From Sphingomonas kaistensis (GTDB lineage Bacteria > Pseudomonadota > Alphaproteobacteria > Sphingomonadales > Sphingomonadaceae): a DNA stretch of 64,000 bases. The notes beneath the pieces were generated by a model, which had not been told where the DNA came from, did not search any database, and was given only the letters and a program-made list of their open reading frames with translations. Positions 10,001 to 18,053 of the stretch are shown here, one piece after another; positions within the stretch are counted from its first letter, which is position 1, and the number at the start of each line of letters is the position of its first letter. A program made the translations under genes and the position numbers. Location: contig NZ_JAATJC010000001.1 of the NCBI RefSeq assembly GCF_011927725.1, forward strand, positions 1,557,001 to 1,621,000. The letters are read 5' to 3'.

Positions 10001-10821
10001 TTGCGACTGGCCAACGTACCGCCATTTCGGAACCTGATCCGTTTGACTCCTTGTCGCTCCGGAGCCCTGGAATGCTGCTGGAAGGCGCGGAGCCGTTCCG
10101 ACTGAATGCGGGCATACTGTGCGACTCTAAAGGGCACCCATTTGATCTCGCCCATCTTGCTGAGGAGATTTTGCAGAGCGCTGATCTCGAAGTGCCATTT
10201 GATGTGCGCCGATGGCTGCAGCGTGACTTCTTCCCCGTACATCTGAAGAAATACAGCAGGAGCCGTCGGAGAGCGCCGATTTACTGGCCACTATCCACGC
10301 CTTCCGGCAGCTATTCACTTTGGCTCTATTATCCATCTCTCACAACGCAAACTCTTTACACTGCTGTAAACGACTTCGTGGAACCCAGATTGAGCCACGT
10401 AAATCGCGAGGTGGCAGCGCTTCGCGAAAAGGGATCTGAACGGACGCGCGTAGACGATAAGGAGTTCGAGTTGCTCAGAGTGCATGAGGCGGAGCTCACC
10501 GATCTGCGTGATAAATTGCTTCAGATCGCCCCGACCTATCGTCCAAACCATGATGACGGCGTGCAGATCACTGCCGCTCCGCTGTGGCAATTCTTCCGCC
10601 ACAAGCCATGGCAGAAGGTGCTGAAGGATACTTGGTCTAAGCTGGAAAGAGGCGAATATGACTGGGCGCGTCTCGCGATGTCGTATTGGCCCGACCGAGT
10701 GCGAGAGAAGTGCAAGACAGACAAGTCGCTCGCCATCGCACATGGCTTGGAGCATTTGTATGTCGAGCCCGAGCCTGAGCGCGCGAAGGCAGGCGCTCGC
10801 AAGAAGGATGAGGCCGAATGA
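7048..10821 (+). CDS. pglX: BREX adenine-specific DNA methyltransferase PglX
   Basis: The 1257-aa protein carries the N6-adenine methyltransferase signature: SAM-binding motif I LLDPACGSMHFG at residues 292-303 and catalytic motif IV NPPF at 533-536. A family-typical N-terminal helical domain precedes the catalytic core (RNQFFTPRYVVEFLVD just before it), and the C-terminal half would hold target recognition. PglX methylates a non-palindromic site in host DNA as the self-mark of BREX. Start GTG 7048 overlaps the brxC stop; ATG 7054 is the alternative. The gene is intact, with no long homopolymer that would suggest phase variation inside it. It overlaps pglZ by an ATGA. Confidence 0.93.
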   Translation: MTMAFDQATRARLQRFVTDVRRILEEEFTRQLRTDYGMDPTSGMVSPLDGLRHITEQQRETARILRETLAHYCAAPGIDERAGLDRIVREQAFTVLNRLAALRMAEARGLLIESVGNGYQARGFQLYLRLAGGSLGETGAAYQAYLLSVFDELSQDLPFLFNRYSAQGRLFPREAALLRVLELLNHGEIEPLWGEDETIGWIYQYFNSREERKAMRDASQAPRDSRELAVRNQFFTPRYVVEFLVDNTLGRLWFDWTGGRTVLGERCEYLLVKRDERAEPAEHLRDPRTIKLLDPACGSMHFGLYAFDLFLEIYKEAWEYEQAHGPRSLDRETGGGSDLRPLCQTYADQRQFWSDVPRLIIERNIYGVDIDPRAAQIASLALWLRAQRAWHEAGVKAKDRPEVGRGHVVAAVAPPAEVDLRKRFMEELDPLDAQLFEKTLLMLKGVSDLGLLLPVEKELPRLIKDIFGERGELFRADDLEQWRKAEERLRVALGDYARAAQSSYQGRLFAEDALQGLRILEQCKHSYDVLVMNPPFGQPTESAREFMKLSGSDGWKDIYAGFFERSIDLTRSSGLIGAITSSQFFHTRQMKGLRERMILNELPRSIIDLGSDVLDDAAVQTALTVLGGARADSKMAYADLFEIENKEVELRSRIEKNCLDYLLLKDIAAVPGRPLCLHASPNVLKQWRLDRSLDPNTAKVVTGNHTFDDERFLRIYPEVTSSVTDWEQYEKGGEYQPFFSPSEIFLRWSDSGAQLRALNSEAYGSDAQVMQSSRYWGRKGICFNHVSSVGFSPRVLPKNTIFSSESISIFLVDSDINEEETRSRYLALLAFLASTVAQELVYVFGRFRKIENRAVSAIPISFRRLAAHQAELADAAKRGISISRRLSSFEETSPCFLLPELIATSRVGSLGRRSLRDEAVDLYRSLDEVCHRIVGICERDISAEDRADLVDQFSLLRANQSQDDLLAECLSWAVGVAFGRFDHRLATGQRTAISEPDPFDSLSLRSPGMLLEGAEPFRLNAGILCDSKGHPFDLAHLAEEILQSADLEVPFDVRRWLQRDFFPVHLKKYSRSRRRAPIYWPLSTPSGSYSLWLYYPSLTTQTLYTAVNDFVEPRLSHVNREVAALREKGSERTRVDDKEFELLRVHEAELTDLRDKLLQIAPTYRPNHDDGVQITAAPLWQFFRHKPWQKVLKDTWSKLERGEYDWARLAMSYWPDRVREKCKTDKSLAIAHGLEHLYVEPEPERAKAGARKKDEAE

Positions 10822-13346
10822 GCATCGCTGCCTTCATCCGCGATTGTGTCATTCGCCCTCGCTTACGCGAGAGCGGCTGCATGGTCGTTTATGACCCTGA
10901 TCGCCGCTATCAAGACATCTGTGCTGCAGTTGCGGACGAAGAGATCCGGGTGATAGATAGTTCCGTCAGCAGCATCGAGAGCCGGCGTGCAGCCATGATG
11001 GCGCTGGGTGAGGTTGGGCGGCCCAACGGCGGTTTGGAGGGGCTGCTCATCTACGTGCCCGCGCAGCGCGCTGAGACGGATGAGGGCAAGCAAGTTGACC
11101 CGTTTTCCCTCTATGCTGATGCAGGGGCCGTCTTTCCTGACGGCGACGGCGACGACTATCTGAGCCTTTGTCTGCGCTCGAAGCCTGATCACGCGACCGA
11201 GATTCGGCGAGTGTTCGCCAGTTCGAAGAGTGCACCAGCGTTCTCGGTGATTGATGCAATCGGTGGTGGAGCCAAGTGGCCCCAGCTCAGATCGGCTATG
11301 AGGGTAGAGTCGGGCCGAGAAATTTTAGCAGCGCTTCTCGCACCGACGAGTTCGCAATCAGACGCGCTTCGTTCTCACGACGGCTGGCCTGAAGAGTCGC
11401 GGGAATTTCTGCAAGCGACGCTCGGCATGAGCGTCAAAACGCGTGGTAAGAGCTGGAATGCGTTGGCAGATGAGCTTTGGAGGTTCGTGCTTTTCAGCGA
11501 GTTCGTGTTCGACCTACCCGTGGAGTTGCCCCAAAGTTTGAAGGGAGTGCCACAGGCGCCGCTCGAGGCGAAACCAATCGTTGAAGACGTTTGCGATCGC
11601 CTTCGAACCAATCCAAGAACCCGCGACACATACATCGAGCGAGCGGAGACAATTGAAGCTGAGCTGGATCTTCCTCAGCAATGCGGAGCAATCGACGATT
11701 TAGGGGAACGGGATACTTTCCCGTTTGAGGAGCGAACTTTCCTCAAGGTTGCAATCAAGGGGATCACCTCCGGGGATACCGATGCCACTCGTCGGGTGCT
11801 GGTGCGACATCAGAACTCCGTCTGGCTCGGTAAGGGAGAAAGCCAGGCTCAGTGGGCGTTGGTTCGATCAGGTCTCAGCCTGATCGAGGCTTGCCAGGAT
11901 TTTGAGCGGCAGCTCTCGGAGAACGCCCGGGCCCAAGCCGACCTCCTGGATTTCTACATTGGAAGCCTCCGGGAGGCTGATCGTCTTCAGCGCGAGTTTG
12001 AGCAAGCTGCCGGAGATTTCTTAGACCCGCATGGCGTCATGCAAGAGGTGCTCACCCAGGCTCGAGCTCGCTACCGACAGCTGGCCGAGAAGGTGCAAGT
12101 AGCTTTCGTGAAGCACCTCGAAACTGCCGGCTGGCCGCCTCAAGGACGTCTAGCGAATGCTGATGTCTTCGATCGCCATATCTCAGTTCGCCTCAAGGAG
12201 AGCGGCCGACGCGTGGCGTATCTCATGGTGGATGCGCTTCGCTACGAGCTAGGCGTTGCCCTGGAGAAGATGCTCTCCGAAGATGGTCCCGTCGAACTGC
12301 ACGCTGCTTATGCTCAGCTTCCTACCATCACCCTCGTGGGCATGGCGAGCCTACTTCCAGGCGCTCGCGCGGAACTGTCGCTTGGCTTGAGCTCTGAGGC
12401 ACTCGCGCCGTCTTTGTCAGGAGGGCGGGTTGGCAATGTAAGCCAGCGCATGGATGTTCTGAGAAAGCGGCTTGGGGACCGTTTTCACGAAATGACGCTT
12501 AATGATTTCGTTCGCGGCAAGCCCAAGCTCTCAGATACGGTTGACCTTCTCGTCCTTCGCTCAACTGAAATAGACAGTCAGCTCGAGAACAATCCCGAGA
12601 CTACTCTCAGCCTGATCCCGGGAACACTGAATCTCATTCGTGTTGCGCTCCACAAACTCCGTGGCCTGGGGTTCAAGGACGCAGTTATCGTGACCGATCA
12701 CGGTTTCTTCCTGAATGCACAGGCCGAGGCTGGTGACGTTTGTGCAAAACCTCAGGGGAACTGGTCGGTAAATGCACATGATCGCATGATGCTGGGAGCC
12801 GGCACGTCCGATAGCCATAACATCGTTATGGATGCGGAGAGGCTCGGCATATCTGGGGAATTTCCTCAAGTTGCGCTCCCTCGCACCATGGCGCCCTATC
12901 GTGCGGGCCATCTCTACTTCCATGGGGGCGCGTCACTGGCCGAAGCAGTTGTCCCCGTGCTGATTGCGCGGCTTGACGCGGAAGAGCAGCTGAGTGTCGG
13001 TAAGCTGACGGTTGAACTAACTTATAAGAGTGGTGCCAAGCGCATCACCACGAGAGTCCCCGTGATCGAGATCGCTGCGCAAGCGGAGGACATGTTCTCC
13101 CGTGACCAGAGCATCGAGGTGCTGATTGAAGCCCAGAACTCGAAGGGGGACGTGGTCGGAGAGCCCCGCCCTGGCGGGGACGTGAATCCAGCCACCCGAA
13201 CTCTCACACTAATGCCGGGTGAGCGTAAGCAAATCGGCTTGAGAATGGACCCGGACTTCGAAGGAAAGTTCACGGTCAAAGCGCTGAACCCGACAACGCT
13301 TGCGAGCTACAGCGTCCTGCAGCTTGAGACGGATTACACAGTATGA
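10818..13346 (+). CDS. pglZ: BREX phosphatase-fold protein PglZ
   Basis: The 842-aa protein has the PglZ alkaline-phosphatase-superfamily core: the metal-binding AYLMVDALRYELG (Asp472), the TITLVGMASL segment supplying the presumed Thr nucleophile region, and VIVTDHGFF (Asp627, His628) late in the fold. The N-terminal region (MSIAAFIRDCVIRPRL, VVYDPDRRYQDI) is typical of type 1 BREX members. PglZ is required for BREX methylation and defence; nuclease activity has been reported for some homologues. The ATG overlaps the pglX stop and follows an AAGGATGAGG ribosome site. Length is normal. The C-terminus has a beta-rich segment (GERKQIGLRMDPDFEG). Confidence 0.93.
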   Translation: MSIAAFIRDCVIRPRLRESGCMVVYDPDRRYQDICAAVADEEIRVIDSSVSSIESRRAAMMALGEVGRPNGGLEGLLIYVPAQRAETDEGKQVDPFSLYADAGAVFPDGDGDDYLSLCLRSKPDHATEIRRVFASSKSAPAFSVIDAIGGGAKWPQLRSAMRVESGREILAALLAPTSSQSDALRSHDGWPEESREFLQATLGMSVKTRGKSWNALADELWRFVLFSEFVFDLPVELPQSLKGVPQAPLEAKPIVEDVCDRLRTNPRTRDTYIERAETIEAELDLPQQCGAIDDLGERDTFPFEERTFLKVAIKGITSGDTDATRRVLVRHQNSVWLGKGESQAQWALVRSGLSLIEACQDFERQLSENARAQADLLDFYIGSLREADRLQREFEQAAGDFLDPHGVMQEVLTQARARYRQLAEKVQVAFVKHLETAGWPPQGRLANADVFDRHISVRLKESGRRVAYLMVDALRYELGVALEKMLSEDGPVELHAAYAQLPTITLVGMASLLPGARAELSLGLSSEALAPSLSGGRVGNVSQRMDVLRKRLGDRFHEMTLNDFVRGKPKLSDTVDLLVLRSTEIDSQLENNPETTLSLIPGTLNLIRVALHKLRGLGFKDAVIVTDHGFFLNAQAEAGDVCAKPQGNWSVNAHDRMMLGAGTSDSHNIVMDAERLGISGEFPQVALPRTMAPYRAGHLYFHGGASLAEAVVPVLIARLDAEEQLSVGKLTVELTYKSGAKRITTRVPVIEIAAQAEDMFSRDQSIEVLIEAQNSKGDVVGEPRPGGDVNPATRTLTLMPGERKQIGLRMDPDFEGKFTVKALNPTTLASYSVLQLETDYTV

Positions 13347-15415
13347 ATGAAATGGACGATCTGGATCGGCAACTGACTGCCGCGTTCGATGGCAAGGTCG
13401 TCCGCAAAGACCTCCTTCACCGCATCAAAAAGGGCACGAATGTGCCCACCTTCGTTCTTGAGTTTCTCCTCGCTCGCTTTTGCGCGAGCGACGACCAAGC
13501 GGAGATCGACGCGGGAATGGAAGCCGTTCTCGCCACCCTGCAGGACAACTACGTTCGGCCGGATGAGGCCAATGCAGCTCAGTCAAAGGTGGCTACCAAG
13601 GGTAAGCACCGCTTCATCGACAAGGTTCACGTTCGCTTTGTCGAGAAGGAGAAGAGACACTGGGCGTCTCTGGAGAACTTCAACTCTCAGCGCATCGCGG
13701 TCGGAGAGAAGTTTTACCGCGACAATGATCGGCTTTTAGAAGGCGGTATCTGGGCGGAAGTGTCATTAGCGCACAATGCCATCGATGAAGACGACTATGC
13801 ATTCTACATCGAGGATCTCCGGCCAATTCAGCTCTCCCGGTTCGATTTCCAGCATTACTCGGATACGAGGCGTAACTTCAGCCGTGATCAGTGGCTCGAC
13901 GTTCTCATGCGCTCAGTCGGTCTCGAGCCCTCCAAGCTCTCTTCGCGCGTCAAGCTCCACTATGTGGCCCGCTTGGCGCCTCTCGTAGAGCCCAACTACA
14001 ATTATATTGAGCTGGGACCGCGAGGGACCGGAAAGTCCTACTTTTTCAGTGAGTTCTCGCCCTACGCGACGCTGATATCGGGCGGTCAGGCGACCAAGGC
14101 TACCCTGTTCTACAATAACGCTCGGCGGAAAGTGGGGCTTGTTGGCTACTGGGACACTGTCGCCTTCGACGAGGTCGGTGGCATCAAGGTCCGTGATCCC
14201 GACACCATTCAGATCATGAAGGACTTTATGGCGAATGGTCGTTTCTCTCGGGGTGCCGAGGTGATTGCAGACGCCAGTCTGAGTTTCGTAGGCAACATCG
14301 ATATGTCGGTTGAGCAGGTTGTGAACTCAACCGAGTATGACCTCTTCCAACCGCTGCCGCCGGAGCTGGACCTTGCTGTTATGGACCGGTTCGCGGCTTA
14401 TATTCCTGGCTGGGAGATGCCTAAGAACAGCAGTGAGTTTCTGACGAGCCGCTATGGCTTCATCACAGACTATCTTGCTGAGGCTTTCCACTTTCAGTTC
14501 AAGCACACCAATCGCTACGAGGAGGTCAGCCGCCGCATCAAATTAGGCAAAGCGGTTGAGGGCCGTGACGAGAAGGGCATCAAGAAGACCGTCTCAGCTT
14601 TCCTGAAGATCCTCCATCCAGATGGCCCCCCCACCGACGCCGAGTTCGAGACCTACGTAGCTTATGCCGTCGAGTGCCGGCGGCGGGTCAAAGAGCAAAT
14701 GAACAAACGGAAACCTGATGACGAATTCGCCGCCATCCATCTTTCCTATCGCAACGCGAATGGCGACGAGATTGTCGTTTTTTGTCCAGAGTCGAAGCAT
14801 GCGGCGGCAACACAAGAGCCAGCCCGGCGATCCCTAAAAGTCATCGATCAGCCCAGAGCAGCAAGCGAACAAACTCACCAGGTCTCCGAGAGCCCTGCAG
14901 CTTCGGTGGTCGGCTTGGAGGCGACACGCGCCGAGCTCAGCGAACAGCATTTCACGATCCTGTATGGCGATACGGGATACAGTTATGAGTCTCTAATGGG
15001 CCCCTATTTGCGCGGTGCCAAAGAGATCGTGATTGAGGACCCCTACATACGGCTGCAGCACCAGATCCAGAATTTTGTTCGCTTCTGCGAAGCCGCTGTG
15101 AAAGCCGGCACGGTCAAGAAGATACAGCTGGTCACATCATTCGAAGATCAAGCACAGGCCGTCGAGGCTGGAAATAAGCTGGAGGACCTGAAGCAGAGCC
15201 TCATCGAGGCTGACGTCGAGCTTGATGTGAGTATCAATCAGAATCTGCATGACCGCGAAATTAGGCTCGATAATGGGTGGACGATAAAGATCGGTCGAGG
15301 CCTAGACTTCTATCAGCGGCCAGGAAGTTGGTTTGAGTTAGGAACTTCAGACCTGAGCCTTAGGCGGTGCCTTGAGACGAAAGTGGATATCTTTAAATGC
15401 AGCGCAGCTGCTTGA
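13343..15415 (+). CDS. brxL: BREX protein BrxL with MIT_C-like C-terminus
   Basis: The N-terminal two thirds are BrxL: VVRKDLLHRIKKGTNVP, YVRPDEA, Walker A GPRGTGKSYF (Lys231), Walker B VAFDEVGG (Asp276) and a RYGFITDYLAE region. BrxL is an AAA+ DNA-binding ring protein needed for phage exclusion. Canonical members end in a Lon-protease-like domain. Here residues from about 535 to 690 instead read as an MIT_C (phospholipase-D-fold) domain: IVIEDPYIRLQHQIQNFVRF, then HDREIRLDNGWTIKIGRGLD. I see no Lon-type Ser/Lys dyad region. Between the two lies a Ser/Ala/Gln-rich linker. Its ATG overlaps the pglZ stop and it closes the operon. Confidence 0.88.
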   Translation: MNEMDDLDRQLTAAFDGKVVRKDLLHRIKKGTNVPTFVLEFLLARFCASDDQAEIDAGMEAVLATLQDNYVRPDEANAAQSKVATKGKHRFIDKVHVRFVEKEKRHWASLENFNSQRIAVGEKFYRDNDRLLEGGIWAEVSLAHNAIDEDDYAFYIEDLRPIQLSRFDFQHYSDTRRNFSRDQWLDVLMRSVGLEPSKLSSRVKLHYVARLAPLVEPNYNYIELGPRGTGKSYFFSEFSPYATLISGGQATKATLFYNNARRKVGLVGYWDTVAFDEVGGIKVRDPDTIQIMKDFMANGRFSRGAEVIADASLSFVGNIDMSVEQVVNSTEYDLFQPLPPELDLAVMDRFAAYIPGWEMPKNSSEFLTSRYGFITDYLAEAFHFQFKHTNRYEEVSRRIKLGKAVEGRDEKGIKKTVSAFLKILHPDGPPTDAEFETYVAYAVECRRRVKEQMNKRKPDDEFAAIHLSYRNANGDEIVVFCPESKHAAATQEPARRSLKVIDQPRAASEQTHQVSESPAASVVGLEATRAELSEQHFTILYGDTGYSYESLMGPYLRGAKEIVIEDPYIRLQHQIQNFVRFCEAAVKAGTVKKIQLVTSFEDQAQAVEAGNKLEDLKQSLIEADVELDVSINQNLHDREIRLDNGWTIKIGRGLDFYQRPGSWFELGTSDLSLRRCLETKVDIFKCSAAA

Positions 15416-15494
15416 GCTTCTTGGGCGATCTATGCACATGCCTGATGCTCAACATGTTTTCGACTAGTGTCCATTCTAGGGCCGCTAGAGAAAT

Positions 15495-16064
15495 CTAAAG
15501 CCCGCAGGCTCGGCGTAGCTCCATCCGGGTCCGCTTCGCGACCTGTGCATATGGATGGCAACCATGCGAGATGTTGAGAGGCGGAGCTAGCTCGGAAATC
15601 ACTGCAGGTTCCAAGAGCCACGGATCGGCGACAAGGGCGTAAGTCAAGCCACATGACTGCTTGAGCCAATCCGAAGGAGGCTTCTCATCTGTAAGCCGAG
15701 CACGATCGCTTCCGGTGCGTGGCTGTAAGCGAAGCTTCGCCACCAGAAGTACTGCGAGCGTTTGCCGAAACGTCGAGCTCCCGATGTTACCTCCCACGTG
15801 ATTGCGCGCTACCCGGGAGGAAACGTCTAGAGTGCTCGCAGGCCCGCTGGGAGAGATGCCAACATATAGCAGCGACCATTCAGCAGGTGTCGGCGGCCGC
15901 TGCTCGTAGGGCAGCGGAACACTGGTGTCCTCAAGGTGCTGTTTTTGGCACCACCATGCGTAAAAGCCTGGTCCTCGAGGGATTGCATGAGTTGTGGTCT
16001 GCGGCGTCTGCAAAAGTTGCTCTAGGACGGCTCCCAGACCTGCAACAGAAGGCTTATCGACCAT
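15495..16064 (-). CDS. GIY-YIG-like endonuclease-domain protein
   Basis: This 189-aa protein, converging on brxL, shows a GIY-YIG arrangement: PGFYAWW for the first strand, then LLYVGISPSG for the second, a conserved Arg in SRVARNH, and a C-terminal LEPAVISELAPPLN that supplies the Glu and Asn typical of the fold. GIY-YIG domains cut DNA in homing, repair and restriction proteins. I chose the ATG at 16064 because GAGG lies about 5 bases upstream; an ATG at 16211 would add 49 residues of low-complexity sequence. Its 5' end faces the + strand membrane-protein pair, so 16065-16239 is a divergent promoter region. The precise role is unknown. Confidence 0.65.
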   Translation of the reverse strand: MVDKPSVAGLGAVLEQLLQTPQTTTHAIPRGPGFYAWWCQKQHLEDTSVPLPYEQRPPTPAEWSLLYVGISPSGPASTLDVSSRVARNHVGGNIGSSTFRQTLAVLLVAKLRLQPRTGSDRARLTDEKPPSDWLKQSCGLTYALVADPWLLEPAVISELAPPLNISHGCHPYAQVAKRTRMELRRACGL

Positions 16065-16239
16065 TCGACCTCGCGCACAGCAGAGACTCCGCCCGCTCCA
16101 GCGGCGTCCGGCCGAGCGCGCAGCAGGAGAGAATTCGATCTCGTCAAAGCGGCTTGTCAGTTCCTGAGCCCCAGTCCAGCACCATTTCTGCTTGCGGGGT
16201 CGGTCCGGCATGGGCCACTTGAGCAGTGGGGGTGGCGTA

Positions 16240-16926
16240 ATGTTCAGTCTACTGAAGCTGTTCGGTAATCACGAGATCGACGCGTGGCGTGACGAGTACA
16301 CTCTCGTCGCGGCGGCCACTCTTAACCGGGTGGCTGGTGACCTTCTCGAGAGCTTCGAGGAGGATCTGAAAGAAGCTAGCTGGAAAGACGGGCTTCTGAG
16401 GCCGGGTGGCTTCATTGCGGAGCGGGTGACGCCGACGGTAAATGCCGTGGCGAGACCGGTGATCGAAGCTTTCCTGAAACGCGCCAACGGTGCTCTGCTC
16501 GAAATCGTCGAACACCAGACAACTTGGCAGTATGAGCCCCAGAGCGGGGGACAAGACCAGCACGCTAACGACGGGTGGCAGGATGTTGCTGTAGCTGCAG
16601 GTCCGCTTGCTGGCGGTGTCGCCGTCGCTGCGGCCCTGCCCGCAATGGCGGTCACCACATCGACCGCAGTCTTTGGCCTCGTGACTACCACAGCCATAAG
16701 CTGGCCCGTCGTTGTGGGCGGGGGCGCGATCGCTGGAATTGGCATTGCGACGGGCCTTCTGAATGCGGGAAAGCTCTGGGACAAGACCGAGGCGCGGCTC
16801 AGGAAGAAGATCCGTGAGCACGTCGTCAGCATCTTGCTGCGCGGTACTGAAAAGCACCCGGCAGTGCTGGAGCAACTTCGAGACGTTCTGGCCAAGACGG
16901 CCGAGAGGGCGAAGAGGTCATGCTGA
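16240..16926 (+). CDS. Membrane protein of unknown function (first of a pair)
   Basis: The 228-aa product starts with an amphipathic segment (FSLLKLFGNHEIDAWRDEY), has a helical middle, then a strongly hydrophobic Ala/Gly/Val-rich stretch at about 125-185 able to form two membrane helices (GGVAVAAALPAMAV and WPVVVGGGAIAGIGIATGLL), and a charged helical tail. I do not recognise the family. ATG 16240 has a GGGGGTGG ribosome site; 16192 in the same frame is an alternative start. The stop overlaps the start of the next gene, so the two products are probably made together. Two-helix hydrophobic hairpins with charged flanks occur in pore-forming effectors, but that function is inference. Confidence 0.6.
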   Translation: MFSLLKLFGNHEIDAWRDEYTLVAAATLNRVAGDLLESFEEDLKEASWKDGLLRPGGFIAERVTPTVNAVARPVIEAFLKRANGALLEIVEHQTTWQYEPQSGGQDQHANDGWQDVAVAAGPLAGGVAVAAALPAMAVTTSTAVFGLVTTTAISWPVVVGGGAIAGIGIATGLLNAGKLWDKTEARLRKKIREHVVSILLRGTEKHPAVLEQLRDVLAKTAERAKRSC

Positions 16927-17954
16927 GCTCCATCATGTCCGATGTACTGCTCCGGCAGATACCCGAGCACCTGGTGGCGGGTGTCAGAAACGGAGATCTC
17001 AAGGTTTACGGGTCCATCATTCGCTCGCTTTCTGAAGGCCGGATCGTCGGGCATCTGCAGGAGACGGCTGGCTTGGGGAACTTCGCTCTTCAAGCACTGA
17101 GCACCCCTGCAATGCTGCCACTCCAGGGCGCCAGCATTGCCGCGGACATGGTCGGGCACGGCGTCAGTTACGCGCAGAACGAGCAAATCAAGGCTGCAGT
17201 CGATGTCCTTCAGAACATGCAGGTGGCGAACCTCGCATTGTCTGCTGCGGGGATTGGAGTTTCCGTCGCCGGTTTTGCCGTGATTGCGGCCAAGATCGCG
17301 AGAGTGGAGCAGCGGGTCGAGGCGCTCGGCGACAAGTTGGAGGCACTCGCTCGCAGCATTGAGACGCTTAGGCGCGACAAGATCCTCGATGACTTCAGTG
17401 CGCTTCGCACGGCGGTCGAGCAGATGGACGAGGGGTGGCTCCTATCGCAGCCGGAAGAATGTTGGCGCGAAGTTGCCCGGCAGACCCACGCGTTGTCGAA
17501 TGTCTTTCAGCGACGTGCCGAGGAAATGCTTGAGCACGGAGACTTCGTAGGAGCGGATCCGTTCCTGGAGGCACTTGCCCTTGCCTCATCAACCCGAATC
17601 CAGGCGCGCCTGGCGTCTGGCGACGAAGTCGTAGCTCGACGGGCCGCCGAAGAGAGTGCCTCGGCCCTGGTCAAGTTAGGACGAGAGGTGCAGCTTGGTG
17701 CTGCAGTCCTGCAGGCAATGAACGACGAGATCGAGTATGCCGCCTCGCCGGCATGGAATGAGAAGTTGGATGCTAAGGCAGACGCGTTCCGCAGCACAGT
17801 CACTACCATCCGCCAGCGTGAACAATCGGCCGCTGCGACCTGCCTGACTTTGGGCGAGCTCGAGCGCCAAAGGATCAGTGGGCGTACCTGGCTGCAGGCT
17901 GCCCGGGAGGAGCAGAATGCCCCGCTTCTCTGCCTGCTTCCTACTGCCGCCTGA
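16920..17954 (+). CDS. Membrane/coiled-coil protein of unknown function (second of a pair)
   Basis: The 344-aa product has a hydrophobic segment near residues 100-125 (NLALSAAGIGVSVAGFAVIA) followed at once by a coiled coil with heptad spacing (ARVEQRVEALGDKLEALA), then a long helical C-terminal half rich in Ala and Glu. I recognise no named family. A single membrane helix joined to a coiled coil is common in toxin partners and in alpha-helical pore proteins, so a two-component membrane-acting effector is one reading. ATG 16920 overlaps the stop of the preceding gene; ATG 16935 is an alternative. A gap of about 100 bases separates it from the nuclease-helicase gene. Confidence 0.6.
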   Translation: MLSSIMSDVLLRQIPEHLVAGVRNGDLKVYGSIIRSLSEGRIVGHLQETAGLGNFALQALSTPAMLPLQGASIAADMVGHGVSYAQNEQIKAAVDVLQNMQVANLALSAAGIGVSVAGFAVIAAKIARVEQRVEALGDKLEALARSIETLRRDKILDDFSALRTAVEQMDEGWLLSQPEECWREVARQTHALSNVFQRRAEEMLEHGDFVGADPFLEALALASSTRIQARLASGDEVVARRAAEESASALVKLGREVQLGAAVLQAMNDEIEYAASPAWNEKLDAKADAFRSTVTTIRQREQSAAATCLTLGELERQRISGRTWLQAAREEQNAPLLCLLPTAA

Positions 17955-18015
17955 GATGACCTCGCCGGTGGCAGAAAGCTTGATTCAGGTTTGCTGCGCT
18001 TCTCGAAAGCTCCGG

Positions 18016-18031
18016 TGACCGCTTTTGTCGC
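18016..18031 (+). repeat. 16-base motif shared with the ARPP-1 upstream region
   Basis: The sequence tgaccgcttttgtcgc occurs here, 38 bases before the ATG of the nuclease-helicase gene, and again exactly at 29016-29031, 48 bases before the ARPP-1 gene. Weaker similarity continues downstream (CTGC, then AGGG and GTA). It may be a control element or a remnant of the dispersed repeat seen at 58.9-61.7 kb. Confidence 0.4.
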
Positions 18032-18053
18032 CTGCAGGGGGTAGGTTAGGGGA

